DNA of 64,000 bases, taken from Candidatus Paraprevotella stercoravium (GTDB lineage Bacteria; Bacteroidota; Bacteroidia; Bacteroidales; Bacteroidaceae). The DNA lies in assembly GCA_944320795.1 (NCBI GenBank), contig CALUIU010000003.1:1-64000 (forward strand). The letters are read 5' to 3'. Below are positions 44,303 to 52,844 of this stretch, one piece after another. Within the stretch, counting starts at the first letter, position 1. Each line of letters begins with the position of its first letter. Position numbers and translations under genes: made by a program. Below the pieces are notes generated by a model. The model ran no database searches. It saw only the letters and a list, made by a program, of their open reading frames with translations, and was not told the DNA's origin.

Positions 44303-47068
44303 TCAATGGGCTTCGAGCCAGTTTTTTCCCCATCCGTAGTCGGCTTCGAGAGGTACCTGCATGGAGTAGGCATGCTCCATTTCCTCGATGACAATCTGTT
44401 GTACTTTTTCCTTTTCTTCAGGATAGACACTGAAGTTCAATTCGTCGTGCACCTGAAGGATCATCTTGGAGCGCAACTGCTCTTCGCGGAAGCGGTGGTA
44501 GATGCGGATCATGGCTATCTTGATGATATCGGCCGCGCTTCCCTGAATCGGAGAATTGATGGCGTTGCGTTCGGCATAACCGCGCACCACAGCGTTGTGG
44601 CTGTTGATGTCGCGCAGATGGCATTTGCGGTGGTATACGGTTTCTGTATATCCTTTTTCGCGTGCCATTTCAATGCTGCGGTTCATGTATTCCTTCACCT
44701 TGGGATAGGTCTGGAAATAGCCCTCAATAAGCTCTTTGGCTTCCGTACGACTCACGCCCATGCGTTCGGCCAGACCGAAGGCCGTGATGCCGTATATGAT
44801 GCCGAAATTGGCTGTTTTGGCCTTGCTTCTTTCTTCTTTGGTTACCTCTTCCAGACTTTTCTTGAAGATCTTGGCCGCGGTGGCCGCATGAATGTCGTAT
44901 CCGTTGCGGAAAGCTTCAATCATGTGTTCGTCGCCGCTCAGATGTGCCATGATGCGCAGTTCGATCTGTGAGTAGTCTGCCGAGAAGAACAGACAACCTT
45001 CTTCAGGAATGAAAGCCTTGCGGATTTCTTTTCCATATTCGTTGCGTACGGGTATATTCTGCAGGTTCGGATTGCTGCTGCTCAGACGGCCGGTGGTGGT
45101 GATGGTCTGGTTGAATGAAGTGTGGATATGTCCGGTTTCCGGATTTACCAGCTTCGGCAGGGCGTCAATATAGGTGCCCAGCAGTTTCTTCAGGCCGCGG
45201 TGTTCCAGAATCTTTTCTACCACCGGATGTTTGGTGCGCAGACTTTCCAGCACCTCTTCCGAAGTGACGTATTGTCCCGTCTTGGTCTTTTTGGGTTTGT
45301 CCACAATTTTCAGACGGTCGAAAAGCACTTCGCCAACTTGCTTGGGTGAGGCGATATTAAAGTCAGTTCCGGCCAGTTCATGGATTTCCTGCTCTATGCG
45401 GTTCATCTCTTCGGTATAAAGGCGTGAAGTTTCCTTCAATCCCTCGCGGTCGATGCACACGCCGTTACGTTCCATATAAGCCAGTACCGGCATCAGTGGC
45501 ATCTCGATTTCCCAGAACAGGCGGTCGCAGTCGTTTTCTTTCAGCTGCGGCTCCAGAATATTTTTCAGTTTGAGTGTGACATCGGCATCCTCACAAGCAT
45601 ATTCATACACGGCAGTAGGAGGGAGGTCGGCCATATTCTTCTGGTTCTTTCCCTTGCCGATGAGTTCTTCGATATGGATGGTTTGATAGTTCAGATACAC
45701 CTCGGCCATATAATCCATACCATGATGCAATTCCGGTTGGAGCAGATAGTGGGCTATCATGGTGTCGAAAATCTTTCCTTTCAGTTCCACACCATAATTT
45801 TGTAGTACCAACAGGTCGTATTTGATATTTTGACCAATTTTTAGAATATTTTCATTTTCGTAAATTGGTTTAAATTCATTAACGATTTTTTGAGCTTCTT
45901 CATTATTCTGCGGTATCGGCACATAAAATGCCTGATTTTCGCGGATGCTGAAGCTCAAACCCACAAGTTTTGCCGAGATTGGGTCAGTTCCGGTGGTTTC
46001 CGTATCTAGACTGAGAAAATCATTTGTCAAGAATAAATCAATAATTTTCTTTCTTTTCTCTTCTGTATCAATAAGTTGATAATCGAAATCAGCCTTATTA
46101 TACTTCGTGAGACTTGAATTTTTGGGATCTTCCGGGGAATCGGCAGTAAAATCTGCAAAGAGAGTGCCCTGAAAAAGGTCCTGTGCCGGTTGCGGATTCT
46201 CTTTTTTGAATTTTCGATCGAGCAGAGTACGGAATTCCAGCTCTTCGAACAGACTGCGTAATTTCTCTTCATCGGGTTCTTCTTTCTTGAGTTGTTCCAT
46301 GTCGAGTTCGATAGGCACATCTGTTTTGATGGTCGCCAGAAATTTTGAAAACTCGATCTGTTCTTTATTATTTTCGATTTTGGTTTTCAAAGCTCCCTTT
46401 AGCTGGTCGGTTCCGGCAAGCAGATTCTCGATACTTCCGAACTGCTGGATCAGTTTGGTGGCTGTCTTTTCACCAACACCCGGGCAGCCCGGAATATTGT
46501 CGGCAGAGTCACCCATCAGTCCCAGCATGTCAATGACCTGAGTAGGCGAGGTGAGACCGTATTTCTCCTTTACTTCTTCCACACCCAAGACCTCAAACTC
46601 CTTGTCTCCGTATTTCGGACGGTACATTTTGACATGGTCGGTGACCAATTGACCGTAGTCCTTGTCCGGAGTCATCATGAAGGTATCTACTCCTCGGGCA
46701 TCAGCCTGACGCGCCAAGGTTCCGATGACATCGTCGGCCTCATAGCCCGGAATCTCCAGAATGGGGATCCGATATGCACGGATGATATCCTTTATATACG
46801 GTACAGCAGTACGTATTCCTTCGGGCGTTTCTTCGCGCTGCGCCTTATATTGTTCATAGGCTTCATGACGGAAAGTCGGTCCCGAGGGATCAAAAGCAAT
46901 ACCGATATGCGAGGGTTGCTCTTTGGTCAATACCTCTTCCAGCGTATTGACAAAGCCCAGAATGGCCGATGTGTTCAGACCTTTGGAGTTGATACGGGGA
47001 TTTTTTATAAAAGCGTAATATGCTCTATAAATTAAAGCATAGGCATCCAATAAGAATAATTTCTCCAT
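44303..47068 (-). CDS. polA: DNA polymerase I
   Basis: A 921-residue three-domain polymerase. The 5'-nuclease domain has LLDAYALIYRAYYAF and GYEADDVIGTLARQA with PDKDYGQLV. The proofreading exonuclease keeps its acidic residues (FLSLDTETTGTDP, GQNIKYDLLVLQ, YEYACEDADVTLKL), so it should be active. The polymerase domain shows FFSADYSQIELRIMAHLSG, KTANFGIIYGITAFGLA and LQVHDELNFSV. The gene is complete and divergent from the polyprenyl synthase gene with a 91-base shared upstream region. Confidence 0.96.
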   Translation of the reverse strand: MEKLFLLDAYALIYRAYYAFIKNPRINSKGLNTSAILGFVNTLEEVLTKEQPSHIGIAFDPSGPTFRHEAYEQYKAQREETPEGIRTAVPYIKDIIRAYRIPILEIPGYEADDVIGTLARQADARGVDTFMMTPDKDYGQLVTDHVKMYRPKYGDKEFEVLGVEEVKEKYGLTSPTQVIDMLGLMGDSADNIPGCPGVGEKTATKLIQQFGSIENLLAGTDQLKGALKTKIENNKEQIEFSKFLATIKTDVPIELDMEQLKKEEPDEEKLRSLFEELEFRTLLDRKFKKENPQPAQDLFQGTLFADFTADSPEDPKNSSLTKYNKADFDYQLIDTEEKRKKIIDLFLTNDFLSLDTETTGTDPISAKLVGLSFSIRENQAFYVPIPQNNEEAQKIVNEFKPIYENENILKIGQNIKYDLLVLQNYGVELKGKIFDTMIAHYLLQPELHHGMDYMAEVYLNYQTIHIEELIGKGKNQKNMADLPPTAVYEYACEDADVTLKLKNILEPQLKENDCDRLFWEIEMPLMPVLAYMERNGVCIDREGLKETSRLYTEEMNRIEQEIHELAGTDFNIASPKQVGEVLFDRLKIVDKPKKTKTGQYVTSEEVLESLRTKHPVVEKILEHRGLKKLLGTYIDALPKLVNPETGHIHTSFNQTITTTGRLSSSNPNLQNIPVRNEYGKEIRKAFIPEEGCLFFSADYSQIELRIMAHLSGDEHMIEAFRNGYDIHAATAAKIFKKSLEEVTKEERSKAKTANFGIIYGITAFGLAERMGVSRTEAKELIEGYFQTYPKVKEYMNRSIEMAREKGYTETVYHRKCHLRDINSHNAVVRGYAERNAINSPIQGSAADIIKIAMIRIYHRFREEQLRSKMILQVHDELNFSVYPEEKEKVQQIVIEEMEHAYSMQVPLEADYGWGKNWLEAH

Positions 47069-47159
47069 ATTAATGATATATTTCTCTGTAAAATTACATA
47101 AAAAATATGAGTTGCTTTTGATTTTTATGTAATTTTGTAGTTAACAATTAGCCGATTAT

Positions 47160-48134
47160 ATGGACGTTTTATCACAAATCAGAAAACCGATTGAAGCAGA
47201 ACTTGAGGCATTCAAGAATCTGTTTGATTTTACTTTGCAGCACCGGAATCCTCTTTTGGAGACAGCTCTGCGCCACGTTTTGGGGCGTAAGGGGAAGATG
47301 ATGCGTCCCATATTGCTTTTTCTGGCCGCCAAAAAGTGCGGTCCGGTTACCGAACAGACTTTACATGCGGCAGTCAGTCTGGAGATGCTTCATACGGCTA
47401 GTCTGGTGCATGATGATGTCGTGGACGAGAGTGCCGAGCGGCGCGGACAGAAGTCTGTGAATGCCTTGTTGGATAATAAAGCGGCCGTATTGGTGGGTGA
47501 TTATATGCTTTCAACAGCACTGAAGCATGCTGCGTTGACCGGAAATATACGTGTCGTAGAATTGATCTCCTGGCTGGGACAGGCCTTGTCTGACGGCGAG
47601 CTGCAGCAGTTGGCTAATATCCAATCGGAAGAGATTTCTGAAGCGCAGTATTTTGAGGTGATCCGCAAAAAAACCGCTTCTTTGTTTGCTGTAAGCGCAC
47701 AGATTGGAGCCATGTTGGCCGGTGCTTCGGAAGAGGAAATAGAGAAAGCGCGCCGTTTTGGCGAATATATAGGCGAATGCTTCCAGATTCGGGACGATAT
47801 CTTTGATTATTATACCGATCAGGAGGTGGGAAAACCTACCGGAAATGATATGAAGGAAGGAAAACTCACGTTGCCGGTCATTCATGCTGTGCTGGAGTCT
47901 AAAGACGAACAATGGGAGAAGTTGGCTTATAAGGTTCGTTCACGAACGGCCAATGATGAAGAGATTGCGGCTTTGGTGGAATTTACCAAAGCATCTGGCG
48001 GAATCGAGTATGCCCGCCAGAAGATGGAAGAGATTCGTCTGACCGCTTTTGAACTGGTAGGAACCGGAGGAGATGAAGCCGTGAATGAGGCTTTGCGCCT
48101 GTATCTGGATTTTGTGCTGAAACGTGTTTCCTGA
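47160..48134 (+). CDS. Polyprenyl diphosphate synthase (IspA/IspB family)
   Basis: A 324-residue all-helical trans-prenyltransferase. The first Asp-rich motif is LVHDDVVDESAERRG and the second FQIRDDIFDYYTDQEVGKP; MMRPILLFLAAKKCG comes before the first. The length suits a long-chain (octaprenyl/solanesyl-type) synthase that could make the menaquinone side chain; chain length cannot be fixed from sequence alone. A -7 box TAATTTTG (47130-47137) lies 23 bases before the ATG. Confidence 0.9.
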   Translation: MDVLSQIRKPIEAELEAFKNLFDFTLQHRNPLLETALRHVLGRKGKMMRPILLFLAAKKCGPVTEQTLHAAVSLEMLHTASLVHDDVVDESAERRGQKSVNALLDNKAAVLVGDYMLSTALKHAALTGNIRVVELISWLGQALSDGELQQLANIQSEEISEAQYFEVIRKKTASLFAVSAQIGAMLAGASEEEIEKARRFGEYIGECFQIRDDIFDYYTDQEVGKPTGNDMKEGKLTLPVIHAVLESKDEQWEKLAYKVRSRTANDEEIAALVEFTKASGGIEYARQKMEEIRLTAFELVGTGGDEAVNEALRLYLDFVLKRVS

Positions 48135-48171
48135 CCGATATTCTTATCGCGAATCTGAATCTGAATATAAC

Positions 48172-48227
48172 AATAAGGAGTCCCATTACCGGATTGCATC
48201 GGGCAAAAGGTAATGGGACTCCTTATT
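48172..48227 (+). terminator. Intrinsic terminator after the polyprenyl synthase gene
   Basis: A perfect 19-bp stem (48172-48190 with 48209-48227) with an 18-base loop; the 3' side leads into TTATTTG. Confidence 0.85.
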
Positions 48228-48258
48228 TGTCTTGAAGGTTCCTTTTTCGGCTTTTTTT

Positions 48259-48353
48259 CGCAGAGCACTCCAGTACTTCGGGCGGAGTACTCCAGTCCTC
48301 TCGGCAGAGTACTCCGGTACTTCGGGCAAAGTACTTCAGTACTCACGGCGAAG
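48259..48353. repeat. Imperfect 22-23 bp tandem repeats, about four copies
   Basis: Units of the form CAGAGTACTCCAGTACTTCGG repeat from 48259 with boundaries near 48282, 48305 and 48327, then a partial fifth. The AGTACT core recurs in most units. It lies in the convergent spacer between the polyprenyl synthase gene and deoC, past the terminator. The function is unknown. Confidence 0.7.
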
Positions 48354-48434
48354 GACTATGCATTTTCCTACAGTCATTTTCTGATATTATGGAACCTTTC
48401 TCTGTTGTGACTTCCTTTTATGAGGATTTCTGTT

Positions 48435-49349
48435 TTAGAAGAACTTCACTTCTTCGTCCAGAATATCGCTCAGCAGTTGGTTGGCCAGACGACTGGTACC
48501 TAAACGCAGCCACTGGTTGGTGAGCCATTTTTCACCGAGAACCTCTTTTACGATGGTATAATATACCAAGGCATCGTGCACACAGTTCATGCCTCCGGCA
48601 GGCTTGAAACCGATCTGAATGCCGGTTTTCTCGTAATATTCCTTGATGGCCTGACACATCACATATGCCGCTTCCGGGGTAGCTGCCGGTGATTCCTTAC
48701 CGGTAGAGGTCTTGATATAGTCGGCTCCGGCATACATGGATAGGATAGAGGCCTTTTTGATGTTCTCCGCAGTTTTCAGACATCCGGTTTCGAGAATCAC
48801 CTTCAGTTTGCGGTCGCCGCAGGTAGCCTTCATTTCACTGATTTCGTCACATACGGTTTCGTAATCTCCGCTCAGGAATTTGCCTACCGACATCACCATG
48901 TCAATCTCTGTAGCACCGTCTTTCAGAGCCAGCGCTGTCTCGGCAATTTTGATCTCCAGAAGGGCCTGTGAAGAAGGGAAACTGCCCGAAACGCAGGCTA
49001 CTTCTACGCCTTCTACTTCGAGTGATTTGCTCACGATTGATGCAAAGCACGGGTACACGCAGATGGTGGCTACATGAGGAAGATCGGGATATTTTTCCTC
49101 AAATTCGTTTACCTTTTCTGTGAACTTCAGGACGCTTTCGTCGCTGTCAGTAGTTTTCAGGGTGGTGAGCTCTACGCTTCCCAAAAGGAACTTCTTTACT
49201 TCTTTGGTATCGTTTTCCGGAACACGTTCGGCAATCAGTTTCTCTACCGCCATTTTTAGATCCTCATCCTTGATTGAGGTGTTGTACTGATCCAGGGCTT
49301 GCAGATATTTGCTTTCCTGATCCTGCTCAAAATCTTCGTATGGTTTCAT
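48435..49349 (-). CDS. deoC: Deoxyribose-phosphate aldolase
   Basis: A 304-residue class I aldolase that splits 2-deoxyribose-5-phosphate into acetaldehyde and glyceraldehyde-3-phosphate. The Schiff-base lysine is in ADYIKTSTGKESPAATPE. Other signatures are VATICVYPCFASIV, GATEIDMVMSVGKFLSG, KVILETGCLKTAENI and GFKPAGGMNCVHDAL. The N-terminus is longer than the 220-residue short form, as in the E. coli type. It starts 2 bases after the MazG-like gene. Confidence 0.95.
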   Translation of the reverse strand: MKPYEDFEQDQESKYLQALDQYNTSIKDEDLKMAVEKLIAERVPENDTKEVKKFLLGSVELTTLKTTDSDESVLKFTEKVNEFEEKYPDLPHVATICVYPCFASIVSKSLEVEGVEVACVSGSFPSSQALLEIKIAETALALKDGATEIDMVMSVGKFLSGDYETVCDEISEMKATCGDRKLKVILETGCLKTAENIKKASILSMYAGADYIKTSTGKESPAATPEAAYVMCQAIKEYYEKTGIQIGFKPAGGMNCVHDALVYYTIVKEVLGEKWLTNQWLRLGTSRLANQLLSDILDEEVKFF

Positions 49350-49351
49350 AA

Positions 49352-49675
49352 CTAATATAGTTTGGAATTGTTTTTATGTCGTTCTTTGTCACGGTTGGTT
49401 TTCTTCTCGATGCTCTTTTTCAGTGCTTCTTCCAGGTTCACTCCGGTCTGGTTGGCCAGGCAGATCAGTACCCAGAGCACATCGGCCATTTCTTCGTCGA
49501 GATTCTCTTTTTCTCCGGCTTTAAAGGACTGGTCGCCGTATTTTCGGGCCATGACACGGGCCAGTTCGCCCACTTCTTCGGTGAGGCAGGCCATGTTGGT
49601 CAGCTCACTGAAATACCGTACACCGTATTCCTTGATCCAGCGGTCTACGGCTTGTTGCGCTTCTTGAATGGTCAT
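49352..49675 (-). CDS. MazG-like nucleotide pyrophosphohydrolase
   Basis: A 107-residue single-domain all-alpha NTP pyrophosphatase. Metal-binding motifs are EEVGELARVMARKYG and EEMADVLWVLICLANQTG. Such small MazG-like enzymes remove non-canonical or excess dNTPs; the substrate is unknown. It sits 5 bases after dtd and 2 bases before deoC, forming a dtd-mazG-deoC operon. Confidence 0.88.
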   Translation of the reverse strand: MTIQEAQQAVDRWIKEYGVRYFSELTNMACLTEEVGELARVMARKYGDQSFKAGEKENLDEEMADVLWVLICLANQTGVNLEEALKKSIEKKTNRDKERHKNNSKLY

Positions 49676-49680
49676 AGGGA

Positions 49681-50133
49681 TTATTCTTTGTTTTTCGTGT
49701 CCATGCAGATGGTCACCGGACCGTCGTTCAGCAGTTCCACCTTCATATCAGCTCCGAATTCGCCCGTCTGAACCGGTTTGCCCAGTTCTGCACTCAGAGC
49801 CGCACAGAATTGTTCGTAGAGTGGAATGGCGATTTCGTGACCTGCGGCACGGATGTACGAAGGGCGGTTTCCTTTCTTGTAAGAAGCCATCAGAGTGAAC
49901 TGACTCACCACGATGATGTCGCCCTGAGCGTCCAGAATGTTTTTGTTCATCACGCCGTTTTCATCGTCAAAAACGCGCAGTCCGATAATCTTTTTGCAGA
50001 GCCAGCTGATGTCTTCCTGAGTGTCGGCATTCTCAATGCCCAGCAGGATGAGATAACCTTTCTGAATGGATGATTTGCAGTTTCCGTCGATGGTGACCGA
50101 CGCATGTTTTACTCTTTGTATAACTACTCTCAT
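49681..50133 (-). CDS. dtd: D-aminoacyl-tRNA deacylase
   Basis: A 150-residue trans-editing enzyme that removes D-amino acids (and glycine from tRNA-Ala) mischarged on tRNA. Family motifs are MRVVIQRVKHASVTIDG, VVSQFTLMASYKKGNRPSY (the SQFTL motif) and LLNDGPVTICMDT near the C-terminus (the NxGPVT motif). The length is standard. It is the first gene of the dtd-mazG-deoC unit. Confidence 0.95.
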   Translation of the reverse strand: MRVVIQRVKHASVTIDGNCKSSIQKGYLILLGIENADTQEDISWLCKKIIGLRVFDDENGVMNKNILDAQGDIIVVSQFTLMASYKKGNRPSYIRAAGHEIAIPLYEQFCAALSAELGKPVQTGEFGADMKVELLNDGPVTICMDTKNKE

Positions 50134-50346
50134 AGGTTTTTGAAAAACTTATAAATACAATCTTCGTGAAAAAATGGGAGATATGCAAGCGGCTTTCCGG
50201 CTTTTGTGTGCCGCTGCTTCTCCTTTTATATTCCTTTAAAGATTTGCTTTGTTTTATACTTCTGTCCGTAGGGATAGGAGCAAGGTTGTTGGCAGAGGTT
50301 TCGTGCAGACAGTATTTTTTCCGAAAACATTATTTCTTTAAATATG

Positions 50347-52206
50347 TCATTCTCCAGATGAAGTCGGCTGACTGTTTGTTCCGGTTAAACCGAAGGCTTC
50401 GCGCAGGATGCGGGTTTTGGCAGCACCGACCAGTTTGGTCAGTTCGCTTTCTTCAGCTTCCTTGATGCGTTTCACACTGCGGAAATGTTTCAGCAATGTG
50501 CTTTTTGTAGCTTCTCCAATTCCTTTGATAGAGTCCAGTTCCGAGGCAATCTGATGCTTGCTGCGCTTGTCGCGGTGGAAGGTGATGGCAAAGCGGTGCA
50601 CCTCGTCCTGAATCTGTGTAAGCAGACGGAACAAAGGACTGTCTACCTTCATGCTGATGGTGGCCGCCGGAAAGCCGTAGAGCAGTTCGTTCGTGCGGTG
50701 CTTGTCGTCTTTGGCCAGTCCGGCAATCGGGATATCCAGATGCAGCTGGTCCTGGATCACCTGGCGCACGGCCTCCATCTGTCCCTTGCCACCGTCGGTA
50801 ATGATCAGATCGGGCAGGGGTGTTTCTTCCTGTACGGCTCTTTGGTATCTGCGGAATACCACCTCTTTCATCGAAGCATAATCGTCCGGTCCCTCTACCG
50901 TCTTGATGATATATTTACGGTAGTCCTTCTTGCTGGGCTTGCATTTTTGAAACACCACGCAAGCTGCTACGGCATCTGTTCCGGAGATATTCGAGTTATC
51001 GAAGCATTCGATGCGCATGGGCGGTTTCGGCAGTTTCAGGCTGTCCTGAATCTCCTTCATAAGGCGCATGCTCCTCTGTTCCGGATTGAGCTTCTCTTCC
51101 TGCTTCATGCGGTCGGCCTTATATTGCTTTACGTTGAGTAGAGACAGGTCCAGAAGCTTTCTTTTTTCTCCCCGTTGCGGTACAGTGAAGATGACATTTT
51201 CCAGATTCAGGTCAATTTCAAACGGCACGATAATCTCGCGCGAATCGTTCTTGTATCGTTCGCGCATCTCAACGATACCGAGCGACAATAACTCTTCATC
51301 CGACTCATTAAGCCGTTTTTTGAACTCAAAGGTGAAAGCTTGATTGATACTTCCGTTGCTTACGTGCAGATAATTGATATAGGCAGCCTGTTCGTCGGTT
51401 TCGATGCTGAACACATCAATACGGTGCAGGGTACGGCTCACAATCTCGCTTTTGCTGCGGTAGTTTTCCAGCAACATATATTTCTGCTTGATGACCTGTG
51501 CTTCTTCAAAGCGCATCTCCTGAGCCAAAGCCTGCATCTCTTCCAGCATCTGCCGGCAAAGTTCGGCAGTGTTGCCTTTCAGAATCTCTTTGGCTTCCAG
51601 AATGTATTTCATGTATTGCTCCACGGAGATATTGCCGACACAGGGGCCCAGACAGTTCTTGATGTGATATTCCAGACAGACCTTGTATTTCTGCTTTTCG
51701 ATCGATTCGGGCGAAAGAGGTAGGGAACAGGTGCGCAGCGGATACAGCTTGGCGATCACTTCCAGCAGACTGTTCAGCGTGGGGATATGGCTGTAGGGGC
51801 CGAAGTAAGTATAACCCTTATGATTCAGCTGGCGGGTTTTGAAGATGCGCGGGAAATATTCGTTTGTGATGCAGATGGACGGATAAGTCTTGTCGTCCTT
51901 CAGCAATACATTGTATCGGGGCTTATAGCGCTTGATGAGATTATTCTCGAGCAGCAGGGCATCTTCCTCGGTCTTGACTACAATGTATTTGATGTCGCGT
52001 ATCTTTTGTACCAGTAGGGCTGTCTTGCGGTTATCGTGTTCTTTACTGAAATAAGAATACACTCTTCTTTTCAGGTTGCGTGCCTTACCCACATAGATGA
52101 TTTCGTTCTGCTCATTGAGGTATTGGTAGCAGCCCGGGCACTCCGGAAGATTCAGTACGATGTTCTTCAGATAGCTGTCGGTTTTCTCTTTTTCTTCTTG
52201 CGTCAT
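50347..52206 (-). CDS. uvrC: Excinuclease ABC subunit C
   Basis: A 619-residue nucleotide-excision repair endonuclease. The N-terminal GIY-YIG domain reads GCYQYLNEQNEIIYVGKARN. The UVR motif that contacts UvrB is in EMRFEEAQVIKQKYMLLEN. The RNase H-like C-nuclease shows RIECFDNSNISGTDAVAACV and LPDLIITDGGKGQMEAV, and tandem helix-hairpin-helix motifs end the protein (LDSIKGIGEATKSTLLKHF). It lies behind the apt terminator, so it probably has its own promoter. Confidence 0.96.
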   Translation of the reverse strand: MTQEEKEKTDSYLKNIVLNLPECPGCYQYLNEQNEIIYVGKARNLKRRVYSYFSKEHDNRKTALLVQKIRDIKYIVVKTEEDALLLENNLIKRYKPRYNVLLKDDKTYPSICITNEYFPRIFKTRQLNHKGYTYFGPYSHIPTLNSLLEVIAKLYPLRTCSLPLSPESIEKQKYKVCLEYHIKNCLGPCVGNISVEQYMKYILEAKEILKGNTAELCRQMLEEMQALAQEMRFEEAQVIKQKYMLLENYRSKSEIVSRTLHRIDVFSIETDEQAAYINYLHVSNGSINQAFTFEFKKRLNESDEELLSLGIVEMRERYKNDSREIIVPFEIDLNLENVIFTVPQRGEKRKLLDLSLLNVKQYKADRMKQEEKLNPEQRSMRLMKEIQDSLKLPKPPMRIECFDNSNISGTDAVAACVVFQKCKPSKKDYRKYIIKTVEGPDDYASMKEVVFRRYQRAVQEETPLPDLIITDGGKGQMEAVRQVIQDQLHLDIPIAGLAKDDKHRTNELLYGFPAATISMKVDSPLFRLLTQIQDEVHRFAITFHRDKRSKHQIASELDSIKGIGEATKSTLLKHFRSVKRIKEAEESELTKLVGAAKTRILREAFGLTGTNSQPTSSGE

Positions 52207-52229
52207 AAATTTATGCAGCTGGAAAAAAT

Positions 52230-52253
52230 AAGGCTGTGGAAAGCCACAGCCTT
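52230..52253 (-). terminator. Intrinsic terminator between apt and uvrC
   Basis: A perfect 10-bp stem (52230-52239 with 52244-52253) with a 4-base loop is followed on the minus strand by TTATTTTTTCC. It ends the apt message before uvrC. Confidence 0.85.
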
Positions 52254-52258
52254 TGTAT

Positions 52259-52789
52259 TTAGATTTTGATCAGTGTTGTAATCTCTGTTTCCGGATCGAA
52301 GGTTTCTCTACCGTTCAGTCCTTCGCCGGTAAGCTCGATGATGAAGTTAATGTATATTTTCTTAGGGTGGAATTTCTGTACGAGATTATATACAGCCTTC
52401 ATAGATCCTCCGGTTGCGAGCAGGTCGTCATGGATCAGAACCACATCGTTTTCGTCGATGGCATCCTTATGGATTTCGATGGTGTCCTTGCCATATTCCT
52501 TCATATAGCTTTCGCTGATGGTTTCGGCCGGAAGCTTGCCCGGTTTGCGTGCAAGTACAAAACCTGCGTTTAATTTTACGGCTGCTGCTGCACCCAGAAT
52601 AAATCCGCGTGACTCGATGCCGACCACTTTGGTTATTCCTTTATCCTTATAAAGATCATATACTTCGTTGACCATGATCTTCATGCACTTGGGATTCTTG
52701 AAAAGGGTGGACACATCCTTGAACTGGATTCCCGGAATAGGGAAGTCCGGGATGTTTCTCAGGTTTTTTATCAATGTTTCGTTATTCAT
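52259..52789 (-). CDS. apt: Adenine phosphoribosyltransferase
   Basis: A 176-residue purine-salvage enzyme that makes AMP from adenine and PRPP. The PRPP-binding motif is VVLIHDDLLATGGSMKAV. The N-terminal IPDFPIPGIQFKDVSTLFKN and GIESRGFILGAAAAVKLNAG are diagnostic. The length is normal. The mnmG gene ends 55 bases upstream on the same strand, so the two may be co-transcribed. Confidence 0.96.
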   Translation of the reverse strand: MNNETLIKNLRNIPDFPIPGIQFKDVSTLFKNPKCMKIMVNEVYDLYKDKGITKVVGIESRGFILGAAAAVKLNAGFVLARKPGKLPAETISESYMKEYGKDTIEIHKDAIDENDVVLIHDDLLATGGSMKAVYNLVQKFHPKKIYINFIIELTGEGLNGRETFDPETEITTLIKI

Positions 52790-52844
52790 ATACAGTACGT
52801 TAAGTGTTGTTTGTTTAAGTAATGTTTCACGTGGAACCTGCCGC

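Noticed and set aside
48259-48353. CRISPR-like array
   Set aside because: Units are only 22-23 bp, degenerate and contiguous, with no unique spacers, and no cas genes are present.
50166-50465. 99-codon ORF with a hydrophobic start on the + strand
   Set aside because: It runs antisense into the 3' end of uvrC and loses hydrophobic character there; no family features are seen.
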